Shown: positions 17,661 to 27,377 of the stretch, one piece after another
Position numbering within the stretch: the stretch's first letter is position 1
Layout: each line of letters begins with the position of its first letter
Translations under genes and position numbers: made by a program
Notes under the pieces: model-generated
The model's database searches: none
What the model was told of the DNA's origin: nothing
Seen by the model: the letters and a program-made list of their open reading frames with translations, nothing else
Source of the DNA: Methylohalobius sp964654415
GTDB lineage: Bacteria; Pseudomonadota; Gammaproteobacteria; Methylococcales; Methylothermaceae
Reading direction: 5' to 3'
NCBI GenBank assembly: GCA_964654415.1
Contig: CAZZIP010000008.1
Span: 53,785-117,784, forward strand
Length of the DNA: 64,000 nt

Positions 17661-18906
17661 ATTTTCTCCTGAACTCCGGATAAGCCTCCATCCCGCACTG
17701 GGAAACATCTGCCCCCTGTTGCTCGTCTGCTTCGCTCAGGCGAATACCGACCAGCTGCTTGATCACTAGCCAAACTAAGAAGCTCGCAGTAAATACGCTT
17801 CCAAAGATCGCTGCGATGCCAATCAGTTGGACGCTAAGCTTGGCCTGCGGATTAGTCAAGCACACCGCCACAAGTCCCCAGATGCCGGCTGCGCCGTGAA
17901 CGGACAAGGCGCCCACTGGGTCGTCGAGGCGTAGCTTGTCAAGGCCAATCCTGGAGAACACCGCGATTACCCCACCGATGGCACCCACGGCTAAACTCTG
18001 CCAAGGTACAGGAATCAAGGGTTCAGCAGTGATCGCCACGAGTCCTGCCAAGACGCCGTTCAGCACTATGGCTAAGTCGGTCCTACCGAACCAAGCACGG
18101 GCGGTGAACAGCGCTGCAATCGCCCCTGCGGCGGCAGAGGCCTGGGTGTTGACGAACACTCGAGCGACCGCGTTGGCTTCGGCAATGTTGGAAATCTTCA
18201 GCTCCGCCCCGCCGGTGAAACCGAACCATCCAAGCCATAGAATGTAAGCCCCCAGGCTAGCCAACGGCAGATTACAGCCGGGGAACAGATAAATCTTTCC
18301 GTTGGGACCATATTTGCCCGCACGTGGCCCAAGCAACAGCACGCCGGCCAAAGCTGCGCTGGCGCCGCACAGATGTACTACTCCCGCGCCGGCAAAATCG
18401 AAAAATCCGAAGAGATCCAAAAATCCGCCGCCCCACTTCCAGTAACCTTGCAGCGGATAGATAAAACCGGTCATGACGAGCGCAAACAAAAGGAACGGAA
18501 ACAGCCTTGTCCGTTCGGCCATCGCTCCTGAGACGATTGAGATGACAGTCACGACGAACGCCGCCTGGAAAAAGAAATCTGCCATCTTGGAATAGTACAC
18601 CCCGCCGTTGCTTTGCAAGACTTCTGTTACCGCATGATCTCGACCGATCAAAAAACCCATCCCCGGCCACACTGGATTCGACGGCGCTTCGGGATACATG
18701 AGTTGATAACCAATCAGCAGGTACGCAAGGTAGGCTATAGCATACAGCGCTAAATTCTGGGTCAAGATGGCGATGGTATTCTTGGCACGTATCAGCCCCA
18801 CCTGGAGCATAGTAAACCCTACCCCCATCCCCATCACCAGCATCCCGCTAACGAGTAGATAGAACGTATCCAAGGCATATTGGGTCTCGACGACGGTTTG
18901 TTCCAC
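17659..18906 (-). CDS. amt: Ammonium transporter, Amt family, first copy
   Basis: Amt proteins form trimeric channels that take up ammonium across the inner membrane. The sequence has about eleven transmembrane segments with the conserved pore histidines in VVHLCGASAALAG and SVHGAAGIWGL, and GLIRAKNTIAIL early on. No signal peptide is visible. I start at GTG 18906, which has AAGGAG seven bases upstream, giving about 415 residues. The frame to 18999 has no comparable site. It differs clearly from the GlnK-linked copy at 19080 and has no visible sigma-54 promoter, so it may be controlled separately. Confidence 0.92.
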   Translation of the reverse strand: MEQTVVETQYALDTFYLLVSGMLVMGMGVGFTMLQVGLIRAKNTIAILTQNLALYAIAYLAYLLIGYQLMYPEAPSNPVWPGMGFLIGRDHAVTEVLQSNGGVYYSKMADFFFQAAFVVTVISIVSGAMAERTRLFPFLLFALVMTGFIYPLQGYWKWGGGFLDLFGFFDFAGAGVVHLCGASAALAGVLLLGPRAGKYGPNGKIYLFPGCNLPLASLGAYILWLGWFGFTGGAELKISNIAEANAVARVFVNTQASAAAGAIAALFTARAWFGRTDLAIVLNGVLAGLVAITAEPLIPVPWQSLAVGAIGGVIAVFSRIGLDKLRLDDPVGALSVHGAAGIWGLVAVCLTNPQAKLSVQLIGIAAIFGSVFTASFLVWLVIKQLVGIRLSEADEQQGADVSQCGMEAYPEFRRK

Positions 18907-19032
18907 TCCGGTCTCCTTACGATGGCGAGAACCGAAAGTTAACTTAGCCTGCGGCCGTATGCAAGAATCTACATCCGAAACAAACGTAATTCCGGACAAT
19001 CCCTGCTAGGATGACGAGGGTAGCTCCTAAAT

Positions 19033-19056
19033 AAAAAAGGGCGCCTTAAGGCGCCC
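19033..19056 (-). terminator. Rho-independent terminator after the GlnK-linked amtB
   Basis: On the minus strand GGGCGCC, TTAA, GGCGCCC is followed by TTTTTTA. It lies about 25 bases after the amtB stop and separates this operon from the downstream amt gene at 17659-18906. Confidence 0.9.
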
Positions 19057-19079
19057 CTATCACCCTTACCCCGGGCAGA

Positions 19080-20456
19080 TTAATTATAGGCTTTCTCGCC
19101 GTGAGAACTGATATCGAGACCCTCGCGTTCTTCCTCCTCGGTGACCCTAAGCCCCAAGACCACATCGATCACTTTGTATAGGAGAAAGCTCAAAATGCCG
19201 GTCCAAATGATAGTAGTCAACGTCGCGATGGCTTGCTTGCCCACCTGAGCCCCCATGGAGACGCCTTCCGGATAGCCCACTCCCCCCAATTCGGAAGCCA
19301 TGAACACACCGGTTAGAATCGCACCGAGCATTCCTCCTATTCCGTGGACCCCGAAAACGTCTAAGGAGTCGTCGTAACCCAAAGCAGATTTGAGGCTAGT
19401 GACCGCCCAGAAACAAACCACCCCGGCCAATGCCCCAATGACGATCGCCCCCATCGGCCCGACGAAACCACAAGCCGGAGTAATAGCTACCAATCCGGCC
19501 ACTGCCCCAGAGGCCGCGCCTAACATGCTGGGTTTGCCTTTGACGGTCCATTCCACCAGCATCCAACCCAGCACCGCAGCAGCGGTGGCAAATTGCGTAT
19601 TGGCTAAAACCATTCCCGCGATGCCATCGGCAGCGAGCTCAGAACCGACGTTAAAGCCAAACCAACCCACCCATAACAGCGAAGCCCCAACCATAGTCAG
19701 GCCCAGGTTGTGGGGCGGCATGGCTTCCCGCCCATAGCGCAGACGCTTGCCCAATACTAAAGCGCCTACTAGCCCGGCAATGCCAGCATTGACGTGCACC
19801 ACCGTGCCGCCGGCAAAATCCTTGGCGCCAAGGTCTGCCAGCCATCCCCCCCCCCACACCATGTGAGCAATAGGAACGTAACACAGGATAAGCCATCCCG
19901 CCATAAACCACAGTACGGCTGAGAACTTGATTCGCTCGGCGAATGCGCCGACGATCAACGCCGGGGTGATGGCGGCGAAGGTCATTTGAAAGGTTAGAAA
20001 CACATACTCCGGAATGACCCCGTTTAAGGTGTTTGGAGTCAGGCCTTTCAAGAAGGCTTTGGAGATCCCTCCGACCACCGCATCGAGTTTTGAAGGACCC
20101 TCGGTGAATGCCAGGCTGTATCCGACCAGCGCCCACAGCACCGACACCAGACAAAAGGTGACAAATACCTGCATCAAAATCGAAAGCGCGTTTTTGGCCC
20201 GCACCAATCCGCCATAGAACAGGGCAAGCCCCGGAATGGTCATCATGATGACCAACACAGTAGCGACGATCATCCAAGCCGTGCTCCCTGAATCCAAAGT
20301 AGGCGGCTTCTCCTCAGCCGGGGAAGATTCTACGGCTGCCTGTGCCGGTTGCGTCTCGGGAGCAGTGATGGTGGTGCCCTCTTCGGACTGCTGGGCTAAG
20401 CCGGGAGGCACCAAGCCCCAAAAAGCTAAAATAAACAACACAATGAACTGTTTCAT
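19080..20456 (-). CDS. amtB: Ammonium transporter AmtB, GlnK-linked
   Basis: This 458-residue channel starts with a cleavable signal peptide (FIVLFILAFWGLVPPGLAQQ), as E. coli AmtB does, followed by an acidic linker and about eleven membrane helices. The paired pore histidines lie in VVHVNAGIAGLVGAL and FGVHGIGGMLGAIL, and GLVRAKNALSILMQ and FAERIKFSAVLWF are further family motifs. It follows glnK by about 50 bases on the same strand. This is the conserved glnK-amtB operon, in which GlnK blocks the channel when nitrogen is plentiful. Confidence 0.96.
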   Translation of the reverse strand: MKQFIVLFILAFWGLVPPGLAQQSEEGTTITAPETQPAQAAVESSPAEEKPPTLDSGSTAWMIVATVLVIMMTIPGLALFYGGLVRAKNALSILMQVFVTFCLVSVLWALVGYSLAFTEGPSKLDAVVGGISKAFLKGLTPNTLNGVIPEYVFLTFQMTFAAITPALIVGAFAERIKFSAVLWFMAGWLILCYVPIAHMVWGGGWLADLGAKDFAGGTVVHVNAGIAGLVGALVLGKRLRYGREAMPPHNLGLTMVGASLLWVGWFGFNVGSELAADGIAGMVLANTQFATAAAVLGWMLVEWTVKGKPSMLGAASGAVAGLVAITPACGFVGPMGAIVIGALAGVVCFWAVTSLKSALGYDDSLDVFGVHGIGGMLGAILTGVFMASELGGVGYPEGVSMGAQVGKQAIATLTTIIWTGILSFLLYKVIDVVLGLRVTEEEEREGLDISSHGEKAYN

Positions 20457-20509
20457 GAGGTCTCCTAATCCTTGTTTTGGGTGACTTTCATGCGCTTTAT
20501 TTTCTTTGC

Positions 20510-20848
20510 TTACAAAGCATCTGCACCGGTCTCTCCAGTACGGATGCGCAGCACTTGCTCTAGACTTGACACGAAAATTTTTCCATCTCCGATTCTTCCG
20601 GTACGGGCGGCATTGCTGATTGCCTCCACTACCCGCTCCATCTGCTCGTCAGTGACCGCAATTTCGATTTTGATCTTGGGCAGGAAATCGACCACATATT
20701 CAGCGCCCCGATAGAGTTCAGTATGGCCTTTCTGCCGGCCGAAACCTTTGACTTCCGTCACCGTAATCCCAGAGACGCCCACTTCGGACAAGGCTTCGCG
20801 CACATCATCCAGCTTGAAAGGTTTGATGATCGCAGTTACCAGTTTCAT
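20510..20848 (-). CDS. glnK: Nitrogen regulatory protein P-II (GlnK/GlnB)
   Basis: P-II proteins sense 2-oxoglutarate and ATP/ADP and control AmtB, NtrB and GlnE. The 112-residue product has the family start KLVTAIIKPFKLDDVREAL and a T-loop with GHTELYRGAEY. Y51 in that loop is the uridylylation site. It ends with the usual ATP-binding segment RTGRIGDGKIFV. I start at ATG 20848, five codons inside the open frame, because P-II proteins begin MKL and AGGAGT lies just upstream. Linkage to amtB favours the name glnK. Confidence 0.95.
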   Translation of the reverse strand: MKLVTAIIKPFKLDDVREALSEVGVSGITVTEVKGFGRQKGHTELYRGAEYVVDFLPKIKIEIAVTDEQMERVVEAISNAARTGRIGDGKIFVSSLEQVLRIRTGETGADAL

Positions 20849-20893
20849 TGCAACTCCTCGCATTTTTAGTCAATTTTGACTATTTCAAAATCA

Positions 20894-20909
20894 AGCATCT
20901 TTTATGCCA
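20894..20909 (-). promoter_or_regulatory. Sigma-54 promoter of glnK-amtB
   Basis: The minus strand reads TGGCATAAAAGATGCT with ten bases between GG and GC. The start of transcription would be near 20882, about 34 bases before the glnK ATG. This agrees with the usual NtrC-dependent control of glnK-amtB. Confidence 0.8.
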
Positions 20910-20961
20910 TATGAGAACGAAATCGATTAGATTAAATTTCGTGCGCTTTTTTGAATTCTTA

Positions 20962-20978
20962 TGCACTATTATTGGGCA
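20962..20978. promoter_or_regulatory. NtrC-like site between glnK and ntrB
   Basis: TGCACTATTATTGGGCA matches the GCAC-N7-GTGC palindrome except for one base (GGGC for GTGC). It is 50-60 bases from the -24 elements of both the glnK (minus) and ntrB (plus) promoters, so it may serve both. Confidence 0.6.
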
Positions 20979-21021
20979 AATTGTTATTTCTTGCTTTCTA
21001 ATAGAGCACTTTTTTAAAGTT

Positions 21022-21037
21022 AGGCACACTATTTGCT
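21022..21037 (+). promoter_or_regulatory. Sigma-54 promoter candidate of ntrBC
   Basis: AGGCACACTATTTGCT contains GGCAC and TTGCT with ten bases between GG and GC, a close RpoN match apart from A for T at the first base. The usual 12-base distance puts the transcript start near 21048, only about two bases before the ntrB ATG at 21050. No ribosome site precedes that ATG. Confidence 0.65.
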
Positions 21038-21049
21038 AACATTCTTTCG

Positions 21050-22103
21050 ATGGACGAAGAATCTTTACCTCAACGCATCCTCGATCACCTAGGAAACGCG
21101 GTGTTGCTTTTCGACCGCACCGGACGCCTGCGTTACCTTAACCCGGCCGGGGAAATGTTGCTTCAGATCAGTGCCCGTCAAAGCTTGGGGCTACCCGCCG
21201 CGGAACTGTTCGGTTCCCAACGGGAGAAACTCACTAACGACCTGGCCCATACCATCGCCAGCGGCACGCCACGGGTGGAACGCAACCTGCCCCTGCATTT
21301 GCCTGGGCGCATCCTGCCGGTCCACTGTGCCATGACCCCGCTGTTTCAAGACGAGCAGGTAGATGCGGTGATCATGGAAATCGAGGACGTGGAGCGCTAC
21401 CAGCAACTCTCCCGGGATGAGCGCTGGCTGACCCAGCAGAACATCGTTCACCAACTATTACGTGGACTGGCCCACGAGATCAAAAATCCCTTGGGCGGAT
21501 TGCGTGGCGCCGCTCAGCTTCTCGCCGCCGAACTTAACGATCCGGCCTTGATCGAGTATACCGACGTGATCATCGCCGAAGCCGACCGGTTAAGCTCCCT
21601 AATCGACCGCCTGCTGGCGCCAGACCAACCGCTCAAGATGACCGAACTCAACATCCATCAGGTTCTGGAACGAGTACGTCAGATCTTAGCGGCGGAATAC
21701 CCCAAACTCGCCATCCGACGCGACTACGACCCGAGTCTGCCGCCGATCCACGGCGATCTGAACCAACTCATCCAGGCGCTCCTCAATGTGGCCCGCAACG
21801 CAGCCCAAGCGCTCGAAGGCGTAGGCGAAATTACCCTATGTACCCGCATCCAGCGCCGGGTTACGATCCGCCAGCACCACCACCGGCAGGTGGTCCGGGT
21901 GGACGTAATCGATCCTGGTCCAGGTATTGCTCCGGAACTCATCGACCAGATCTTTTATCCCATGATTACCGGCCGCCCCGATGGTACGGGCCTGGGACTT
22001 TCCATCGCCCAAACCTTGATCACCCGTCACGGGGGAATGATCGAATGCCAGTCGCAGCCAGGCCGGACCTGTTTTTCCATCTATTTACCGCTGGGGGACT
22101 CCA

Positions 22104-22114
<11 letters not shown>
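21050..22114 (+). CDS. ntrB: Nitrogen regulation sensor histidine kinase NtrB
   Basis: NtrB phosphorylates or dephosphorylates NtrC under the direction of P-II. The 354-residue soluble kinase has an N-terminal PAS domain (about residues 5-115), the phosphoacceptor histidine H142 in LAHEIKNPLGG, an N-box (LLNVARNAAQAL), and the G-boxes VIDPGPGIAPEL and GTGLGLSIAQTL. No membrane segment is present. The ATG at 21050 lacks a ribosome-binding site, yet the PAS domain begins within a few residues of it and no other start codon lies nearby upstream. It overlaps ntrC by eleven bases. Confidence 0.96.
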
Positions 22115-23525
<1,411 letters not shown>

Positions 23526-23639
23526 TTTCAAGACGCAGCCTACAACGTCTACTCAGGCGAAAGCACACGGTCGAGATGAAAAGATCGAACTTTCCCCTCT
23601 CTCCGGTTTCGAATATAAGGTTTCGATGCCAGTCTGGGA

Positions 23640-25559
23640 ATGCACTTTATGCACAGTATACCCTCTATCCCTGCTGTAGGGCTGTTAGAGTGTGCTCCGC
23701 CGTCCTTAGCGCCGGCTCCGGCATTCCGTTTACGAGACAGCTTGTGTTGCGGCTATCCTCCACCGCAAGCGGAAGCTGTCGGCCGGGCTCTGACGTACGC
23801 GCTGGCCGCGGCTCAAGGTCGATCCGATAGCCGGTCCGATGCAATCGCTGTCGCTCGGGTTCTGAAGGAAATTTGGGCCGATGCCTCCACCCTGCAGGCC
23901 GCTTTACTCGCCGATGCCAACCTCGAGCACGCTAGTCTGATCGCTGGCTTCGGCACCAAGGTGGCCGAGTGGGTGGAAAAAGTCTCGCAGCTGGAGCAGT
24001 TCGTCTGTCCGCAGGAAAGGCTAAATCACCCCCGCCAGGCGGAGATGTGGCGGCGCTTGCTGCTGGCCCTGGCCAACGACGTGCGCCCCTTGCTCATCGT
24101 CCTGGCCCGCCGACTGGAATCCCTGCGCCGAGCCTTGCACGAGCGCAGCCAAGACAATCGCATACTCGCCCGGGAAGCGCTTGGAATTCATGCCCCCCTA
24201 GCCAGTCGGCTTGGGGTGCATCGGCTCAAGTGGGAGTTGGAAGATCTTGCGTTCCGCCATCTGGAGCCGGATACCTATCAGCAGCTGGCAAAGTGCCTAG
24301 CCACTAGCCGCGCTAGTCGGGAAAGTTATATCAACGACTTCATCGCTTGCCTGCAGACAGTACTCAACCACGCTGGTATCGACGCTAAAGTCCAGGGACG
24401 GCCCAAACACCTGTTCAGCATTTGGAAAAAAATGCAGCGCAAGCAGATAGATTTCTGCGGCTTGTATGACCTCAACGCGGTGCGGGTGATCGTGACCGAC
24501 ATCCCTACCTGCTACCGGGTCCTGGCCCTAGTCCACGAACAGTGGGAGCCGATCCTGGAGGAGTACGACGATTACATCGCCCGCCCCAAAGACAACGGCT
24601 ACCAGTCGCTCCACACCGTGATCAAAGGACCAAAAGGGCTGCCAGTGGAGATCCAGATTCGCACCGAGGCTATGCACACCCTGGCAGAATATGGGGTGGC
24701 GGCCCACTGGCGCTACAAAGAAGGCAGCCGCCAGGATCCAGTGCTGGAGCACACGGTCGCAGCATTGCGCCGCTCCCTGCAGACGGGGGGAGAGGGGGGA
24801 GACTGGTTCGCCGGCCAGATATTCGTCCTCACCCCCAGACACGAAGTCATCTGCCTGCCAGCAGGGGCAACGCCGATCGATTTCGCCTACGCCATCCACA
24901 CTGAGGTTGGTCACCGTTGCCGCGGCGCTCGGGTAGATGGACGCATCGTGCCGCTCAACTACCCGCTTAAGACCGGCCAATGCGTGGAAATCCTGACCGC
25001 CAAAGAAGGTGGTCCGAATCGCAACTGGCTCGATCTGGTCAGGACCGAGCACGCCCGCCACCGCATCCGGCAGTGGTTCAAGCAAAAAGAAGCCGAGGTC
25101 TTCCGCCGCTTGGGGCGGACGCGCCTTGAGCGCGAGTTGCAGCGGCTGGACCTGAAGGAGATTGACTGGCCGTTCCTGCTTCAGCGCTTCCGTCTGCACC
25201 AGCCGGAGGAAGTGTGGCTTGCCTTGGGCCGCGGCGAAATCTCCCGCGGCCAGCTGGTAACCGCTCTGCGCGCAATCGCTGCCTCCTCTGCAACGGCGGA
25301 TCCCAAAATTCCAGTAAAAGTAAATCCCGCTGCCTCCGGTTTCGGGAAGTCGCAGGGGAGTGCCTTGCTATTGTGCGTCCAGGGCGAACGCAGCCTATTG
25401 ACCCAGCTTGCCCGCTGCTGTCGGCCAGAACCGGGGGACGCAGTGGTCGGCTATCTCACCATCCATCATCGCATCACCATCCACTGCAGGGATTGCCCCA
25501 ACGTCGCGCATCTCCCCGAGGAGCGGCGCAGCCGGCTGGTGGAGGCAATGTGGGAGTAA
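23640..25559 (+). CDS. relA: RelA-type (p)ppGpp synthetase lacking the C-terminal ACT domain
   Basis: RelA makes (p)ppGpp on stalled ribosomes. In this 639-residue protein the N-terminal hydrolase-like domain lacks the HD catalytic residues (ALLADANLEHASLI in that region), as in RelA. The synthetase domain is intact, with RPKDNGYQSLHT and VEIQIRTEAMHTLAEYGVAAHWRYKE (two overlapping motifs). A TGS domain (FVLTPRHEVICLPAGATPI) and a cysteine zinc-finger-type region (LARCCRPEPGD, HCRDCPNV) follow. The protein then stops at VEAMWE, exactly where E. coli RelA continues into its ACT/RRM domain. The DNA after the stop does not encode that domain. The start at ATG 23640 is uncertain. Confidence 0.88.
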   Translation: MHFMHSIPSIPAVGLLECAPPSLAPAPAFRLRDSLCCGYPPPQAEAVGRALTYALAAAQGRSDSRSDAIAVARVLKEIWADASTLQAALLADANLEHASLIAGFGTKVAEWVEKVSQLEQFVCPQERLNHPRQAEMWRRLLLALANDVRPLLIVLARRLESLRRALHERSQDNRILAREALGIHAPLASRLGVHRLKWELEDLAFRHLEPDTYQQLAKCLATSRASRESYINDFIACLQTVLNHAGIDAKVQGRPKHLFSIWKKMQRKQIDFCGLYDLNAVRVIVTDIPTCYRVLALVHEQWEPILEEYDDYIARPKDNGYQSLHTVIKGPKGLPVEIQIRTEAMHTLAEYGVAAHWRYKEGSRQDPVLEHTVAALRRSLQTGGEGGDWFAGQIFVLTPRHEVICLPAGATPIDFAYAIHTEVGHRCRGARVDGRIVPLNYPLKTGQCVEILTAKEGGPNRNWLDLVRTEHARHRIRQWFKQKEAEVFRRLGRTRLERELQRLDLKEIDWPFLLQRFRLHQPEEVWLALGRGEISRGQLVTALRAIAASSATADPKIPVKVNPAASGFGKSQGSALLLCVQGERSLLTQLARCCRPEPGDAVVGYLTIHHRITIHCRDCPNVAHLPEERRSRLVEAMWE

Positions 25560-25597
25560 ATCAAAAACGGCGCGTTAATTGCACTGTAGGGCCGGCG

Positions 25598-26323
25598 TCA
25601 GAGATTAAAGTGATCCCCCAAATAGACCTGCCGCACTTGCGGGTGGCCTAGAACCTGCTCGGGTTCTCCTTGAGCGAGCACGCGACCATGGCTGATGATG
25701 TAAGCTCGATTGACTACTTTAAGGGTTTCGCGCACATTGTGATCGGTGATCAACACACCGATCCCCTGTTCACTCAGGCGCCGAATGATCTTTTGCAGCT
25801 CCAAGATAGAAATCGGGTCTATTCCTGCAAAAGGCTCGTCCAGCAAGATGAAGCGCGGCTCCAAGGCCAAGGCCCTGGCGATTTCCAGCCGACGGCGCTC
25901 CCCTCCCGAAAGGCTCACAGCAGGCTGCTCGCAGGCAGAGGCCAGGCCGAATTCCTGAAGCAACTCGGAAGCGATCAACTCGCGCTGACCGGGACTCAAG
26001 TCCGGCCTAAGCTCCAGCACGCCGAGCAGATTCTGAATCACGGTCAAGCGCCGGAATACGGAAGCCTCCTGAGGCAGATACCCAAGCCCCAACCTGGCGC
26101 GCCCATGAATGGGCAGGTGCGTGATTTCCTGGCCGTCCAATTCGATCCGCCCTGCGTCTGGCTGGAGTAAGCCGACGATTAGGTAGAAACAAGTGGTTTT
26201 GCCGGCCCCGTTCGGCCCTAGGAGCCCTACGATTTCGCCTCCTTTGACCGCAAGCGACACCCCATCGACCACGGTGCGCTTGCGATAACGTTTGACCAGC
26301 CCTTCGGCCTGCAAGATCGGCAT
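25598..26323 (-). CDS. lptB: LPS export ABC transporter ATP-binding protein
   Basis: LptB powers extraction of lipopolysaccharide from the inner membrane. The 241-residue ATPase has Walker A GPNGAGKTTCFYLIVGLL, the LptB-typical Q-loop QEASVFRRLTV, the ABC signature LSGGERRR, Walker B RFILLDEPFAGIDPISI and the switch ITDHNVRETL. It ends HPQVRQVYLGDHF, as LptB proteins do. It begins eight bases after lptA. rpoN often follows lptB in related genomes, but here the convergent relA follows instead. Confidence 0.96.
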   Translation of the reverse strand: MPILQAEGLVKRYRKRTVVDGVSLAVKGGEIVGLLGPNGAGKTTCFYLIVGLLQPDAGRIELDGQEITHLPIHGRARLGLGYLPQEASVFRRLTVIQNLLGVLELRPDLSPGQRELIASELLQEFGLASACEQPAVSLSGGERRRLEIARALALEPRFILLDEPFAGIDPISILELQKIIRRLSEQGIGVLITDHNVRETLKVVNRAYIISHGRVLAQGEPEQVLGHPQVRQVYLGDHFNL

Positions 26324-26331
26324 GGAGTCGC

Positions 26332-26850
26332 CTAGTTTGGCTTTTGGGTTGACGAGGGGGATCCCTCGGTTTTCGGGTGCAGGATAATTTTGACCCGTTT
26401 GGTGTCGGAGCTGGCTTCACCGGCTTTGACGATGTCGTTGACCTGGTCGTATTCGATCCGGTCGCTGGCGTATTCGTTTTTCCCCTGCCACACTACCGCG
26501 TCGCCGATCAGAACGATGTACTTTCGCTCCATATAGTATTCGGCCTGCTTGGACTGGCCGCGCATTTCCTCCGCATCGGGTTTAGGCTTCTGCCGAAACC
26601 GCACCGGGTTGCCGTAGGCAATCACTTTTTCTACCTTCCCGCCGGGACTGTAGGCCACCAGCTTGTCGGCATTCAAATGCAGGCTTCCCTGAATCAGGAC
26701 GACCTTGCCAGTATAGGTGCTCTGGTCGGTTTTCTTATCATAGTAGGCGCTGTTGGCTTCGATATAGACCGGCTGCTCAGAATCCTCCTCGAGCGCCCAC
26801 CCGGAAGTGGCTAACCAAGCCAGCAAGCAAAGCCCAACCCATCGCCTCAT
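26332..26850 (-). CDS. lptA: Periplasmic LPS transport protein LptA
   Basis: LptA forms the periplasmic bridge that carries lipopolysaccharide from inner to outer membrane. The 172-residue protein has a signal peptide (GLCLLAWLATSGWALEE) and an OstA-like fold marked by PVYIEANSAYYDKKTDQSTYTG, here split by turn residues, AYGNPVRFRQKP and YIVLIGDAVVWQGKNEYASDRI. The overlap with kdsC is four bases and lptB follows. No lptC lies between kdsC and lptA, where it is normally found. Confidence 0.92.
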   Translation of the reverse strand: MRRWVGLCLLAWLATSGWALEEDSEQPVYIEANSAYYDKKTDQSTYTGKVVLIQGSLHLNADKLVAYSPGGKVEKVIAYGNPVRFRQKPKPDAEEMRGQSKQAEYYMERKYIVLIGDAVVWQGKNEYASDRIEYDQVNDIVKAGEASSDTKRVKIILHPKTEGSPSSTQKPN

Positions 26851-27377
26851 TTCAAATACCGACCAATGACCTCATCAAACGTGCCTTGGGCATGCATGAT
26901 CAAATCGCACACCTCGCGCGCCGCACCTAATCCACCCGGGGTTTCCGTGATCCAGTGAGCATAGCGTTTGACGACAAAATGGGCATCCTGCACGGCGATC
27001 GCCAGATGTACCCTACGCATGACCGGCAAATCCAATACGTCATCGCCGACATAGGCGATTTGGGCCAATTCGATCCCGGTGGTTTGCTTAAGCGCCTCCA
27101 GCGCAGCCAGCTTGTCCTCGTAGCCCTGGTAGACGTGGCGGATTCCCAAGCTGTCACAGCGCAGCGCCACCGCCCGAGAGGTGCGCCCAGAAATCACCGC
27201 GGTCTCGACGCCACTGCGTTGCAGCAGTTTCAAGCCGTGGCCGTCGCGGGCGTGGAACGCCTTGAACTCGCAGCCGGAGTGATCGAAGAACAAGCGCCCA
27301 TCGGTCAGCACGCCATCCACGTCGAAGATCGCCAAGCGGATGTCCGCCGCCAGCTCCAGAACCCGTCGGTCGTACAT
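26847..27377 (-). CDS. kdsC: 3-deoxy-D-manno-octulosonate 8-phosphate phosphatase
   Basis: KdsC is a HAD-superfamily phosphatase that yields free KDO for lipid A. The 176-residue protein has the HAD nucleophile motif IFDVDGVLTDGRL, the GLKLLQRSGVETAVISGRTS segment and the metal-binding AQIAYVGDDVLDLPVM motif. This is the length of single-domain KdsC. Its start overlaps the kdsD stop (TGATG). Confidence 0.95.
   Translation of the reverse strand: MYDRRVLELAADIRLAIFDVDGVLTDGRLFFDHSGCEFKAFHARDGHGLKLLQRSGVETAVISGRTSRAVALRCDSLGIRHVYQGYEDKLAALEALKQTTGIELAQIAYVGDDVLDLPVMRRVHLAIAVQDAHFVVKRYAHWITETPGGLGAAREVCDLIMHAQGTFDEVIGRYLK

Noticed and set aside
18907..19079. Searched for a sigma-54 promoter before the first amt gene
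   Set aside because: No GG-N10-GC element was found on the minus strand, so control of this gene is left open.
26840..26860. Possible short lptC hidden between kdsC and lptA
   Set aside because: The two genes overlap by four bases, and neither is longer than its family norm, so no fused LptC is present.
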